Translations under genes and position numbers: made by a program
Shown: in pieces, positions 34,819 to 42,698 of the stretch
Position numbering within the stretch: the stretch's first letter is position 1
Layout: each line of letters begins with the position of its first letter
The notes under the pieces: model-generated
What the model was told of the DNA's origin: nothing
Seen by the model: the letters and a program-made list of their open reading frames with translations, nothing else
The model's database searches: none
From: Anianabacter salinae
GTDB taxonomy: Bacteria > Pseudomonadota > Alphaproteobacteria > Rhodobacterales > Rhodobacteraceae
Direction of reading: 5' to 3'
DNA: 64,000 nucleotides
NCBI RefSeq assembly: GCF_019061145.1
Contig: NZ_JAHQZS010000006.1
Span: 62,001 to 126,000, forward strand

Positions 34819-35324
34819 GAACGGGCCGCACGCGGCGCGGGGTTTGCCTGGGGCTGGCAGGCCTTGCCGGTCTGGCGGCCAGTGGCCTGCGCGCCGAGGA
34901 CATCGTCGATCTGGAGTGGCGCGATCTGCTTCCCGAGGGGCAGTCGTCGCTGCCGCCGCAGCTTCAGGGCCTTGTCCCGCACGACGAGACCGACATGGCA
35001 AGCAGCCAGGCCGTTTCGACCGGCGTGCGCACCGACTGGAACGGGCGCACGGTCCGGCTGTCGGGCTTCATCATTCCGCTCGACCAGAAGGGCACGGGCG
35101 TCACGGCCTTCATGCTGGTGCCCTATGTCGGCGCCTGCATCCATGTGCCGCCGCCTCCCGCGAACCAGTTGATCCTGGTCACGACCGAAGACCCCTACGA
35201 GTCCGGCGGGCTGTTCGATCCGGTCACGGTCACGGGGATGTTCGGCACCGCGTCGATGTCCACGCAACTGGCCGAGGTTGGCTATGCGCTGTCCGCCGAC
35301 AGGATCGTCGCGTATCGCGGCTGA
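34812..35324 (+). CDS. DUF3299 periplasmic protein, copy 2
   Basis: 170 residues; it overlaps copy 1 by 7 bases. The signal region TRRGVCLGLAGLAGLAASGLRA again starts with a twin Arg. The core VRLSGFIIPLD and FMLVPYVGACIHVPPPPANQ is nearly identical to copy 1, while the N-terminal half (LLPEGQSSLPPQLQGLVPHDE) differs. The pair looks like an old tandem duplication whose halves have diverged, perhaps forming a heterodimer. Confidence 0.85.
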   Translation: MVGTGRTRRGVCLGLAGLAGLAASGLRAEDIVDLEWRDLLPEGQSSLPPQLQGLVPHDETDMASSQAVSTGVRTDWNGRTVRLSGFIIPLDQKGTGVTAFMLVPYVGACIHVPPPPANQLILVTTEDPYESGGLFDPVTVTGMFGTASMSTQLAEVGYALSADRIVAYRG

Positions 35325-35828
35325 GGCTACGGCAGCGCCAGGGGTCATGCCCCCAATGCCCGACGAGCGCCCTGTCTCGCGCCATTCCCGGCACACGCTG
35401 TGGGCGACACCCTGCGATCAAGCGCAATCTCGCGACGGATCGGCAATCCTCCGCGCGTTCGATACCGCAAGCACCGCGCGCGGCTCGACTGACAGCAAGA
35501 CCCAGTAAAATGTTTATTTATCAAATGGTTATAGGGCGTTCTCACGGCGCGCTCGCAGCCGCTCGGCGCCTGATTTTCTCATGACAGCCGAATATCATCC
35601 CAAAGTATGACCGGCGCCATTGTCCAATCATCCTATAGGCCAATAGCCCTCGCCAACCTTGCCAGTCCAGATGCCGACGAGCATGGGCGACATGCTCGAC
35701 CAACCACGACTAGCGAGATTGCGATGGCCCTTTCAAACCTCGTCGAGCGCCGCAGCGCTTCACAGATTCTGCTGCCCGGCGGGCTGATCCTGGCGTCTCA
35801 ACAACTCGCGTTGTCCATGGAGAGACAA
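35325..35828. other. Long spacer before the tandem-repeat gene
   Basis: About 500 bp without a recognised gene. A markedly AT-rich patch (35508-35545, with TTTATTTATCAAATGGTTATA) probably marks the promoter of the next gene. The repeat-protein frame is open back to 35607 (ATGs at 35607 and 35724), so up to 74 further residues could be coding. I prefer the ATG at 35829 because it has GGAGAG at good spacing. Confidence 0.5.
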
Positions 35829-36758
35829 ATGGCACTAGATAACGTTGGGACAGACGCATTGTCCTCACTCGGAGACCCCCTTGGCCTTGGCGACCTTGGC
35901 CTGCCCGATATCGGCGGGCTGGTGGAAGGTGTGACCGGCCAGGTCACGCCTCTGGTCGGCGAACTTGTCGGCGGCGAGCTTCCGCTTCCGGGCGATCTTG
36001 GCGGAAGCGCCCTTCCGCTGGTCTCGGACCTGCTGGACGGCGCCGACCTGCCGCTGATCGGAGACCTGACGGGCGGCCTTCTGTCGGACGGCCTGCCGCT
36101 GATCGGTGATCTGGGCGATCTGGGCGGTCTGGGCGGTTTGATCCCCGACACCGGCGATCTTCCATTGCCCGATGTCGTCGGCGATCTGGGCGATCTGGAC
36201 GCGCTGCTTGGCGAGGACGGACTCGTGACCACGCTCCTCGATACGGTCCTTGGCCCCGACGGCATCGTCACCGGTCTGCTTGACGGCCTCCTCGGCGATG
36301 GTGGCCTGCCGCTGGTCGGCGATCTGGACGGCCTGACCGACGGTCTGCTTGGCGACGGCGGCCTGCCGCTGGTCGGCGACCTGGGCGGTCTGACCGACGG
36401 CCTTCTCGGCGACGGCGGCCTGCCGCTGGTCGGCGATCTGGGCGGTCTGACCGATGGTCTGCTTGGCGACGGTGGCCTGCCGCTGGTCGGCGATCTCGGC
36501 GGTCTGACCGACGGCCTCCTCGGCGACGGCGGCCTGCCGCTGGTCGGCGATCTGGGCGGTCTGACAGATGGCCTGATTGGCGACGGCGGCCTGCCGTTGG
36601 TCGATGATCTGGGCGGCCTGACCGACGGCCTCCTCGGCGATGGTGGCCTGCCGCTGGTCGGCGACCTGGGCGGTCTGACCGATGGTCTGCTTGGCGACGG
36701 CGGCCTGCCGCTGGTCGGCGATCTGCTTGGGACCGACGGTCTGATCTCGATCGGTTGA
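35829..36758 (+). CDS. Leu/Gly/Asp-rich tandem-repeat protein, likely type I secretion cargo
   Basis: 309 residues from the ATG at 35829; ATGs at 35724 and 35607 would extend it. There is no N-terminal signal peptide. The composition is almost entirely Gly, Leu, Asp, Pro and Val. The N-terminal half has irregular units such as GLGDLGLPDIGGL, and the C-terminal half has eight copies of a 19-residue unit (GLTDGLLGDGGLPLVGDLG). These recall, but do not match, the Ca-binding GGxGxD repeats of RTX proteins. A strong terminator follows, then the genes of a type I exporter on the same strand, so export by that machine is likely. The function is unknown; a surface or biofilm matrix protein is plausible. 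Confidence 0.75.
   Translation: MALDNVGTDALSSLGDPLGLGDLGLPDIGGLVEGVTGQVTPLVGELVGGELPLPGDLGGSALPLVSDLLDGADLPLIGDLTGGLLSDGLPLIGDLGDLGGLGGLIPDTGDLPLPDVVGDLGDLDALLGEDGLVTTLLDTVLGPDGIVTGLLDGLLGDGGLPLVGDLDGLTDGLLGDGGLPLVGDLGGLTDGLLGDGGLPLVGDLGGLTDGLLGDGGLPLVGDLGGLTDGLLGDGGLPLVGDLGGLTDGLIGDGGLPLVDDLGGLTDGLLGDGGLPLVGDLGGLTDGLLGDGGLPLVGDLLGTDGLISIG
36273..36728 (+). repeat. Eight 57-bp in-frame tandem repeats
   Basis: Each unit encodes GLTDGLLGDGGLPLVGDLG. Units 3-5 and 7 are identical in protein but vary at third codon positions (e.g. CTC/CTT/CTG, GGC/GGT), showing selection on the protein after duplication. Unit 6 differs (GLI..., VDDLG), and the first and last units are edge variants. Confidence 0.9.
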
Positions 36759-36784
36759 TCCAAAGGCCGCACGGCACATCACTG

Positions 36785-36806
36785 CAGGCGGCCACCGGGC
36801 CGCCTG
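36785..36806 (+). terminator. Rho-independent terminator after the repeat gene
   Basis: CAGGCGGCC-accg-GGCCGCCTG forms a perfect 9-bp stem with a 4-base loop, followed by TTT. It separates the repeat gene from the exporter genes, allowing high cargo and low exporter expression. Confidence 0.75.
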
Positions 36807-36844
36807 TTTCCGTATCCACCCCCTGAGAAGGTCCGCAGCGCCCT

Positions 36845-38593
36845 GTGACGGAACCCCCGAGAATGTCGCTCCGCGCCCCTCGCACAGACCGCGACCCCGT
36901 CTTTGCCCGCACCCGGCGGCAACTCGTGCGGTGGCTTGCGTGGATCCTGGGATTCAGCCTGTTCCTGAACCTGCTGGCCTTCGTCGGACCGCTCTACATG
37001 CTGCAGATCTATGAGCGCGTGCTGACAACCCGCAGCCTTGACACCCTCATGGCCCTCACCGTGATCGCGGCCTTCCTGCTGCTTGCCTATGCTGCCCTCG
37101 AAATCGTGCGGTTTCGCATTCTGGTCCGGGCCGGGCTTGAATACGACGCCGCGCTTTCGGGACCGCTGTTCAACCGGGTGATGCGCCTCAAGCTGGCCGA
37201 GCCGGAAAGCAAGCCAGACCCGCTGTTGCGGGATCTGGAAAGGGTCCGTGAGTTCCTGAACGGCCCCGGCCTGATCGCCCTGCTCGACGCGCCCTGGACC
37301 CCGCTGTTCATCATCGCCTGTTTTCTGTTCCACCCCGCGCTTGGGCTTGTGGCGCTGGTGGGCACCATCGGCATCTTCGGTCTTGCGGTCCTGAATGAGC
37401 TTCTGACCCGCAAGGCGATGGCCAGCGCGATGACCGCGGCGCGCGACGCGTCGGATGTCGCCGTCTCGGCGCTTCAGCACGCCGATCTTCTTCAATCGCT
37501 GGGGATGGAACGCGCCATGCGCCTGCGCTGGTTCGAAAAGCGTCAGGCGCTGCTGCAGGGCCAGTCGCTTGCCAATGACCGGTCGGGGACCATCCTGGCG
37601 TTGTCCCGTTTCCTGCGGATGGCGCTTCAGATCGCCATTCTCGGGGTGGGCGCGCTTCTGGTGCTGGATCAGCAGATCACGCCCGGCATCATGATCGTCG
37701 CCTCGATCATGATGGGGCGCGCGCTGTCTCCGGTCGAGCAGGCGGTCGGCCAATGGAGCGTCTTCGGCAGGGCGCGGCAGTCCTGGGGGCGGCTGGACAA
37801 CCTGTTCGCCCGTATCCCCGAGGAACCAGCCCGAACCGCCCTGCCCAAGGCCAGGGGATACCTCGACGTCATGCAACTGAGCGCGCGTGTGCCCGGATCG
37901 GCAAATCTGGCGCTTCGCGGCATCACGTTTTCCGTCGCACCCGGGGAATGCCTGGCCGTTCTGGGCGCAAGCGGATCGGGCAAGACCACGTTGCTGCGGC
38001 ATCTTGCAGGCAGCGTGTTGCCCGCTGGCGGTTCTGTTCGCCTTGATGGCACGGAGCTGTCGCACTGGCCGCCGCAACAGCTTGGGGCGCTGATCGGCTA
38101 CATGCCGCAAGCAAGCGTGCTGTTCCCCGGAACGGTGGCGCAGAACATGGGGCGCTTTCTGCCAGAGGCGACGGACAAGGACATCGTCGCGGCCGCCTAC
38201 CTCGCGGGTGCGTATGACATGATAAAGAGCCTGCCCAACGGCTTCGAGACCGAGGTTGGCCCCGGCGGCGACCGCTTGTCGGGGGGACAACGCCAACGCA
38301 TCGCGCTGGCGCGGGCGGTGTTCGGGGTGCCCCGCCTGATCGTCCTCGACGAGCCGAACGCCAGCCTCGACGCCGCCGGAGAGGAAGCACTCGTGCGCTG
38401 CATCCTCGCGCTGCGCCAGTTGAACGCCGCGGTGATCCTCTCGACGCATCGCAGCAATCTCGTGGCAGCGTCCAGCCAGGTCATGGTGCTGGACAAGGGC
38501 ACGGTGCAAAAGCTGGTCGACACGGTAGACGCCATCGGCACCAAAGCCGCCGACGACGCCCCGGCGGCCGTGGCCGCTCGGAAGGGCGCATGA
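36845..38593 (+). CDS. Type I secretion ABC transporter (PrtD/AprD-like ATPase-permease)
   Basis: 582 residues from a GTG at 36845; an ATG at 36863 is an alternative start. An N-terminal six-segment membrane domain (WILGFSLFLNLLAFVGPLYMLQIYERVL is the typical first part) is followed by an NBD with Walker A GASGSGKTT, signature LSGGQRQRIALARAV, Walker B LIVLDEPNASLD and His switch STHRS. No C39-like leader domain is seen, which fits the PrtD branch that exports C-terminal-signal proteins. It lies upstream of and overlapping the HlyD-type gene. The outer-membrane TolC partner is not in the window. Confidence 0.92.
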   Translation: MTEPPRMSLRAPRTDRDPVFARTRRQLVRWLAWILGFSLFLNLLAFVGPLYMLQIYERVLTTRSLDTLMALTVIAAFLLLAYAALEIVRFRILVRAGLEYDAALSGPLFNRVMRLKLAEPESKPDPLLRDLERVREFLNGPGLIALLDAPWTPLFIIACFLFHPALGLVALVGTIGIFGLAVLNELLTRKAMASAMTAARDASDVAVSALQHADLLQSLGMERAMRLRWFEKRQALLQGQSLANDRSGTILALSRFLRMALQIAILGVGALLVLDQQITPGIMIVASIMMGRALSPVEQAVGQWSVFGRARQSWGRLDNLFARIPEEPARTALPKARGYLDVMQLSARVPGSANLALRGITFSVAPGECLAVLGASGSGKTTLLRHLAGSVLPAGGSVRLDGTELSHWPPQQLGALIGYMPQASVLFPGTVAQNMGRFLPEATDKDIVAAAYLAGAYDMIKSLPNGFETEVGPGGDRLSGGQRQRIALARAVFGVPRLIVLDEPNASLDAAGEEALVRCILALRQLNAAVILSTHRSNLVAASSQVMVLDKGTVQKLVDTVDAIGTKAADDAPAAVAARKGA

Positions 38594-39876
38594 TGCCGGA
38601 CGCCGCAACAACCCATCCCGGTCCCGCCCGGCTTGTCTGGATCGGCGCCCTGATCGTCGCCGCGACGCTTCTGGGCCTTGGCGGCTGGGCGGCCACGTCA
38701 CAGATCGACGCCGCCGTGGTGGCACCGGGCACCATCACCACTGTCCAGCGCGGCCAACGGCTTCAACACCTCGAGGGCGGAATGGTCGCAGAGGTGACGG
38801 TCGTTGAAGGCGAACGTGTCGAGAAGGGCGAAGTGCTGGTACGCCTCGATCCGCTGCAATGGCTGTCCGATCTTGCCGTCCTGCGCGAACGCCGCGACGC
38901 CAGCCAGGCCCGCGTGGTCCGGCTTGCTGCCGAACGGGACGGCCTGACCCGCATAGATTTCCCCGCCGGGCTGCCGCACGGCATCCGCCAGCGCGAGACC
39001 GCGCTTTTCGAGGACAGGCGCAGCCTTCTGCTTTCAGCGCTGGACATCCTCGACCAGCGATCGCTTCAGATCGAGGACGAGATCGCGGGGCTGCGGGATC
39101 AGGCCACTGCCCTGCGCGAGCGTCTTGCGCTTCAGACAGAGGTGCTGACCCGCATGCAGGAGGGCAACGAAAAGGGGCTGGTCGAAACCAACCGGGTAGA
39201 TGTTCAGCGCGATCTGGTTATTCAGATCCGCGCGTCGCTTGGGCAGGTGACGTCCGCGATGGCGTCGGCGCGCAGCGACGCGCTTTTGATCGTGTCCGAG
39301 ATCGAACAGGCGCGCCGCGAATACAGCGAACGCGCGGCGGCCGATCTGGGCGACGCGCAGGACAAGCTGAGCGCCAGCGAGAACGAACTGCTTGTGATCG
39401 AGGACAGGTTGTCCCGCGCCGATCTGCGGGCGCCTGCCTCTGGCCGCGTGCAACAGGTCAACGTCGCGGCAGGCGACGTGATCCAGCCCAGCCAGATCCT
39501 GATGGAGATCGCACCGCAAAGTCAGGACTTCGTCGTCACCGCGCGGGTGTCACCGCTGGACGTCGACTCGATCGCGGCGGGGCAGGACGTCGAGCTGCGC
39601 TTCGTCGGCTATGACGCCCGCAGGCTCGCCCCGTCCTTCGGCAGCGTGCTGACGGTGTCCGACAATGTCGTTCCGGCAGAAGACGGGGCCGGATCGCCGC
39701 ATTTCGTGGCCCGGATCGAGGTCGACCGCGACACCCTGCCCGGCGAGATCGCGGGCAATATGGTGTTCGGGCTTCCGGTCGAGGTCTACATCCTGCAAGG
39801 CGAACGCAGCGTGCTGGCCTATCTTGCCGACCCGATCCTCGACGCGCTGACCCGCAGCTTCAGGGAAGTGAACTGA
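38590..39876 (+). CDS. Type I secretion membrane-fusion protein (HlyD/PrtE family)
   Basis: 428 residues, start ATGA overlapping the ABC gene stop. A single N-terminal membrane segment (LVWIGALIVAATLLGLGGWAA) leads into a biotinyl-lipoyl half (GTITTVQRGQRLQHLEGGMV), a long coiled-coil hairpin (about residues 90-260), the second lipoyl half (RAPASGRVQQVNVAAGDVIQ) and a beta-barrel tail. It bridges the inner-membrane ABC protein to an outer-membrane channel. Confidence 0.92.
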   Translation: MMPDAATTHPGPARLVWIGALIVAATLLGLGGWAATSQIDAAVVAPGTITTVQRGQRLQHLEGGMVAEVTVVEGERVEKGEVLVRLDPLQWLSDLAVLRERRDASQARVVRLAAERDGLTRIDFPAGLPHGIRQRETALFEDRRSLLLSALDILDQRSLQIEDEIAGLRDQATALRERLALQTEVLTRMQEGNEKGLVETNRVDVQRDLVIQIRASLGQVTSAMASARSDALLIVSEIEQARREYSERAAADLGDAQDKLSASENELLVIEDRLSRADLRAPASGRVQQVNVAAGDVIQPSQILMEIAPQSQDFVVTARVSPLDVDSIAAGQDVELRFVGYDARRLAPSFGSVLTVSDNVVPAEDGAGSPHFVARIEVDRDTLPGEIAGNMVFGLPVEVYILQGERSVLAYLADPILDALTRSFREVN

Positions 39877-39880
39877 CGAG

Positions 39881-42367
39881 CTAGCCGCATTTCGAAAAGC
39901 CGCAGTTCGCGCAGGTCATGCAGCCTTCGATCATCCGCACCTCGTAGCTGCCGCAGCTTGAACAGGCCTGTCCGCGCGGGGCGTCGAGGTTCACCACGTC
40001 CGCCGGGTCGGTCTTGAGGCCAAGCCCCTCGCCCGCGATGAAGCCGATGGCGATGAGGTGCTGTTCGATCACGCCGCCGATGGCTGCGAGGATCGAGGGG
40101 ATATACTTGCCCTGCATCCACGCGCCGCCGCGCGGGTCGAACACGGCTTTCAGCTCTTCGACCACGAAAGACACATCGCCGCCGCGCCGGAACACTGCCG
40201 AGATCATCCGCGTCAGCGCCACCGTCCAGCTGAAATGCTCCATGTTCTTGGAATTGATGAAGATTTCGAACGGGCGGCGGTGGCCGTTGATGACGATGTC
40301 GTTGATGGTGATGTAGATCGCGTGGCTGCTGTCAGGCCATTTCAGCTTGTAGGTGGAGCCTTCGAGTTCCTGTGGCCGGTCCAGCGGTTCGGAGATGTAG
40401 ACGACGTCGCCGTGGGGTGATTGGGGAGCCGATGCCAGATTGTTGGAAGCGACCTCTTCTTGGGCATTCCCATACTGCAGCCAGCCCGCAGATATATTGA
40501 GAACAGAGGCCAGTTTCGTCACAGTATCAACCGACGCCCGCGCTTCATTCTTCTCAAGGCGCGATAGAAATGGCTGCGATACGTTCGCGAGGTCCGCCAA
40601 AGCATGCTGTGTCAGGCCCATTTGTTTTCGGGCGCCCAACAGCCGACCACCCATTGACTCCTCCTTCTTCCCCTCACTCACCGACAAGACCGACCCCGTC
40701 ACCGCGTTCGGACGGTAGGTGGTGCAGCCCTTGCAGCCGGTCTCATAGGCTTGCAGGTAGACGTCCTTGAACGCCTCGAAGGAAATGTCGGCGGGGCAGT
40801 TGATCGTCTTGGAAATCGACGAGTCGATCCATTTCTGCGCCGCCGCCTGCATCTTCACATGCTCCAGCGGCGCCAGTTCCTGAGCATTGACGAAATAGTC
40901 GGGCAACTCGGCATCCCCGAACCTGTCGCGCCACAACTGCACGGCGTAGTCGACCACCTCTTCCTCGGTGCGCGATCCGTCCTTTTGCAGCACCTTGCGG
41001 GTGTAGGCATAGGCGAACACCGGCTCGATCCCGGACGATACGTTCCCGGCATAGAGCGAAATCGTCCCCGTCGGCGCGATCGAGGTCAAAAGAGCGTTGC
41101 GGATGCCGTGCTGGCGGATGGCGTCGCGCACATCCTCGTCCATCGCCTGCATCGCGCCAGACGCGAGGAATTTCTCGGCGTCGAACAGCGGGAACGGCCC
41201 CTTTTCCTTCGCCAGATCGACGCTCGCGAGATAGGCGGCGCGCGCGATGCGCTTCATCCAAGCCTCCGTCTGCGCGGCGGCTGCGTCGGACCCATAGCGC
41301 AGGCCCAGCATCAAGAGCGCATCGGCCAGACCGGTGACGCCAAGCCCGATCCGGCGCTTGGCGCGCGCCTCCTCGGCTTGCTGCGGCAGGGGAAAGCGCG
41401 AGGCATCCACCACGTTGTCCATCATCCGCACCGACAGGCGCACCAGATCGTCCAGCGCATCCGGGTCGAGCGCCGCGCCGTCCTCGAACGGGTGCGTGAC
41501 CAGCCGCGCAAGGTTCACCGACCCCAGAAGGCAGGCCCCGTATGGCGGCAGGGGCTGTTCGCCGCAGGGGTTGGTCGCCGCAATGGTCTCGCAATAGGCA
41601 AGGTTGTTCGCGGCGTTGATGCGGTCGATGAAGATCACGCCCGGCTCGGCATAGTCATAGGTCGCGCGCATGATCCGGTTCCACAGATCGCGCGCCTGAA
41701 GCGTGCGGTAGACCTTGCCGTCGAACACCAGATCCCACGGGCCATCGGCCTTGACCGCCGCCATGAAGGCATCGGTCACCAGCACCGAGACGTTGAAGTT
41801 GCGCAGCCGCGCGGGGTCGGATTTCGCGCTGATGAAGTCCTCGATGTCGGGGTGATCGCAGCGCATCGTTGCCATCATCGCGCCGCGCCGCGCGCCCGCC
41901 GACATGATCGTGCGGCACATCGCATCCCACACGTCCATGAACGACAAGGGGCCGGAGGCATCCGCCGCCACGCCCTTCACATCCGCGCCCTTGGGCCGGA
42001 TCGTCGAGAAGTCATATCCGATGCCGCCGCCCTGCTGCATCGTCAGCGCGGCCTCTTTCAGCATGTCGAAGATGCCGCCCATGCTGTCGGGGATCGTGCC
42101 CATGACAAAGCAGTTGAACAGCGTCACCGACCGCGCCGTGCCCGCGCCCGCCGTGATGCGGCCCGCGGGCAGGTATCTGAAATCCTCAAGCGCGGTATAG
42201 AATCGGTCTTCCCAATGGGCGGGATCGGCCTCGACCTCGGCCAGCGACCGGGCGATGCGGCGCCAGGTGTCCTCGACCGTGCGGTCGATCGGCGTGCCGT
42301 CCGCATCCTTGAAGCGGTACTTCATGTCCCAGATGGCTTCGGCGATCGGGGCGGCGAAACGGCTCAT
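39881..42367 (-). CDS. nrdJ: B12-dependent (class II) ribonucleotide reductase with an embedded XRE helix-turn-helix domain
   Basis: 828 residues from the ATG at 42367, preceded by AGGA. The enzyme reduces ribonucleotides to deoxyribonucleotides using adenosylcobalamin. Class II features: NPCGEQPLPPYGACLLGSV in the active site, ITINDIVINGHRRPFEIFI and GGDVSFVVEELKAVFD in the TSCPD domain, and a C-terminal Cys-rich tail CSSCGSYEV...CMTCANCGFSKCG. Where relatives have a short variable linker, residues about 572-640 form a full XRE/Cro domain (LGARKQMGLTQHALADLANV, SQPFLSRLEKNEA). That part is visibly AT-richer and starts with its own AAGGAGG and ATG. The frame is intact on both sides, so one long protein can be made; a shorter HTH-TSCPD protein may also be. 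Confidence 0.9.
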   Translation of the reverse strand: MSRFAAPIAEAIWDMKYRFKDADGTPIDRTVEDTWRRIARSLAEVEADPAHWEDRFYTALEDFRYLPAGRITAGAGTARSVTLFNCFVMGTIPDSMGGIFDMLKEAALTMQQGGGIGYDFSTIRPKGADVKGVAADASGPLSFMDVWDAMCRTIMSAGARRGAMMATMRCDHPDIEDFISAKSDPARLRNFNVSVLVTDAFMAAVKADGPWDLVFDGKVYRTLQARDLWNRIMRATYDYAEPGVIFIDRINAANNLAYCETIAATNPCGEQPLPPYGACLLGSVNLARLVTHPFEDGAALDPDALDDLVRLSVRMMDNVVDASRFPLPQQAEEARAKRRIGLGVTGLADALLMLGLRYGSDAAAAQTEAWMKRIARAAYLASVDLAKEKGPFPLFDAEKFLASGAMQAMDEDVRDAIRQHGIRNALLTSIAPTGTISLYAGNVSSGIEPVFAYAYTRKVLQKDGSRTEEEVVDYAVQLWRDRFGDAELPDYFVNAQELAPLEHVKMQAAAQKWIDSSISKTINCPADISFEAFKDVYLQAYETGCKGCTTYRPNAVTGSVLSVSEGKKEESMGGRLLGARKQMGLTQHALADLANVSQPFLSRLEKNEARASVDTVTKLASVLNISAGWLQYGNAQEEVASNNLASAPQSPHGDVVYISEPLDRPQELEGSTYKLKWPDSSHAIYITINDIVINGHRRPFEIFINSKNMEHFSWTVALTRMISAVFRRGGDVSFVVEELKAVFDPRGGAWMQGKYIPSILAAIGGVIEQHLIAIGFIAGEGLGLKTDPADVVNLDAPRGQACSSCGSYEVRMIEGCMTCANCGFSKCG
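40652..40666 (-). promoter_or_regulatory. Internal Shine-Dalgarno and ATG inside nrdJ
   Basis: On the minus strand AAGGAGG (40666-40660) lies five bases before an in-frame ATG (40654-40652) that is the natural first codon of the XRE domain (MGGRLLGARKQ). It is one of the strongest ribosome sites in the window. If used, it would yield a 257-residue protein made of the helix-turn-helix, the TSCPD domain and the Cys-rich tail. Confidence 0.65.
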
Positions 42368-42698
42368 CACGCGGTCCTGACAATGGCGAGGAGGGAGCCG
42401 TACAATAGGCCCGCAAGCCCCAAGGGTCAACGCAAACGCACCGCGCGACCGGGTTCATTGCGATTCGCCGCCGCGTGCGGAGACCTATCCAAAGGGATCG
42501 GATTTTTACTGCGTTGAGAGGCTTCGACCCCCGAATTCATCGCGATATGAATTGGGCATAAGGTTGGAGTAACGAGTTAAATCTGAAACTAGTTTCACCG
42601 CGCTTGAATAAAAAATGTAAACAAACCAATTACTTGACTCCTATTCTGATTGTCGGACGATGGACGTCGGTTGGTTGGTTGGTTGCAAGGAAAGCGTC
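42368..42698. other. AT-rich divergent spacer between nrdJ and the Hint gene
   Basis: About 330 bp. The half next to nrdJ is GC-rich; from about 42530 to 42660 it turns AT-rich (ATAAAAAATGTAAACAAACC and nearby), presumably the Hint-gene promoter. I see no B12 riboswitch, NrdR-box pair or small gene. Confidence 0.5.

Noticed and set aside
35798-36782. Two long repetitive minus-strand frames (SGRPPSP... and ADQRQAA...) over the repeat gene
   Set aside because: They arise because a 57-bp repeat without stops in one frame is often open in others. The plus-strand frame has the ribosome site, the terminator and the exporter neighbours.
40751-42517. 588-codon plus-strand frame opposite nrdJ
   Set aside because: A shadow of the conserved reductase; no motif, no ribosome site, and low-complexity Arg/His/Gly composition.
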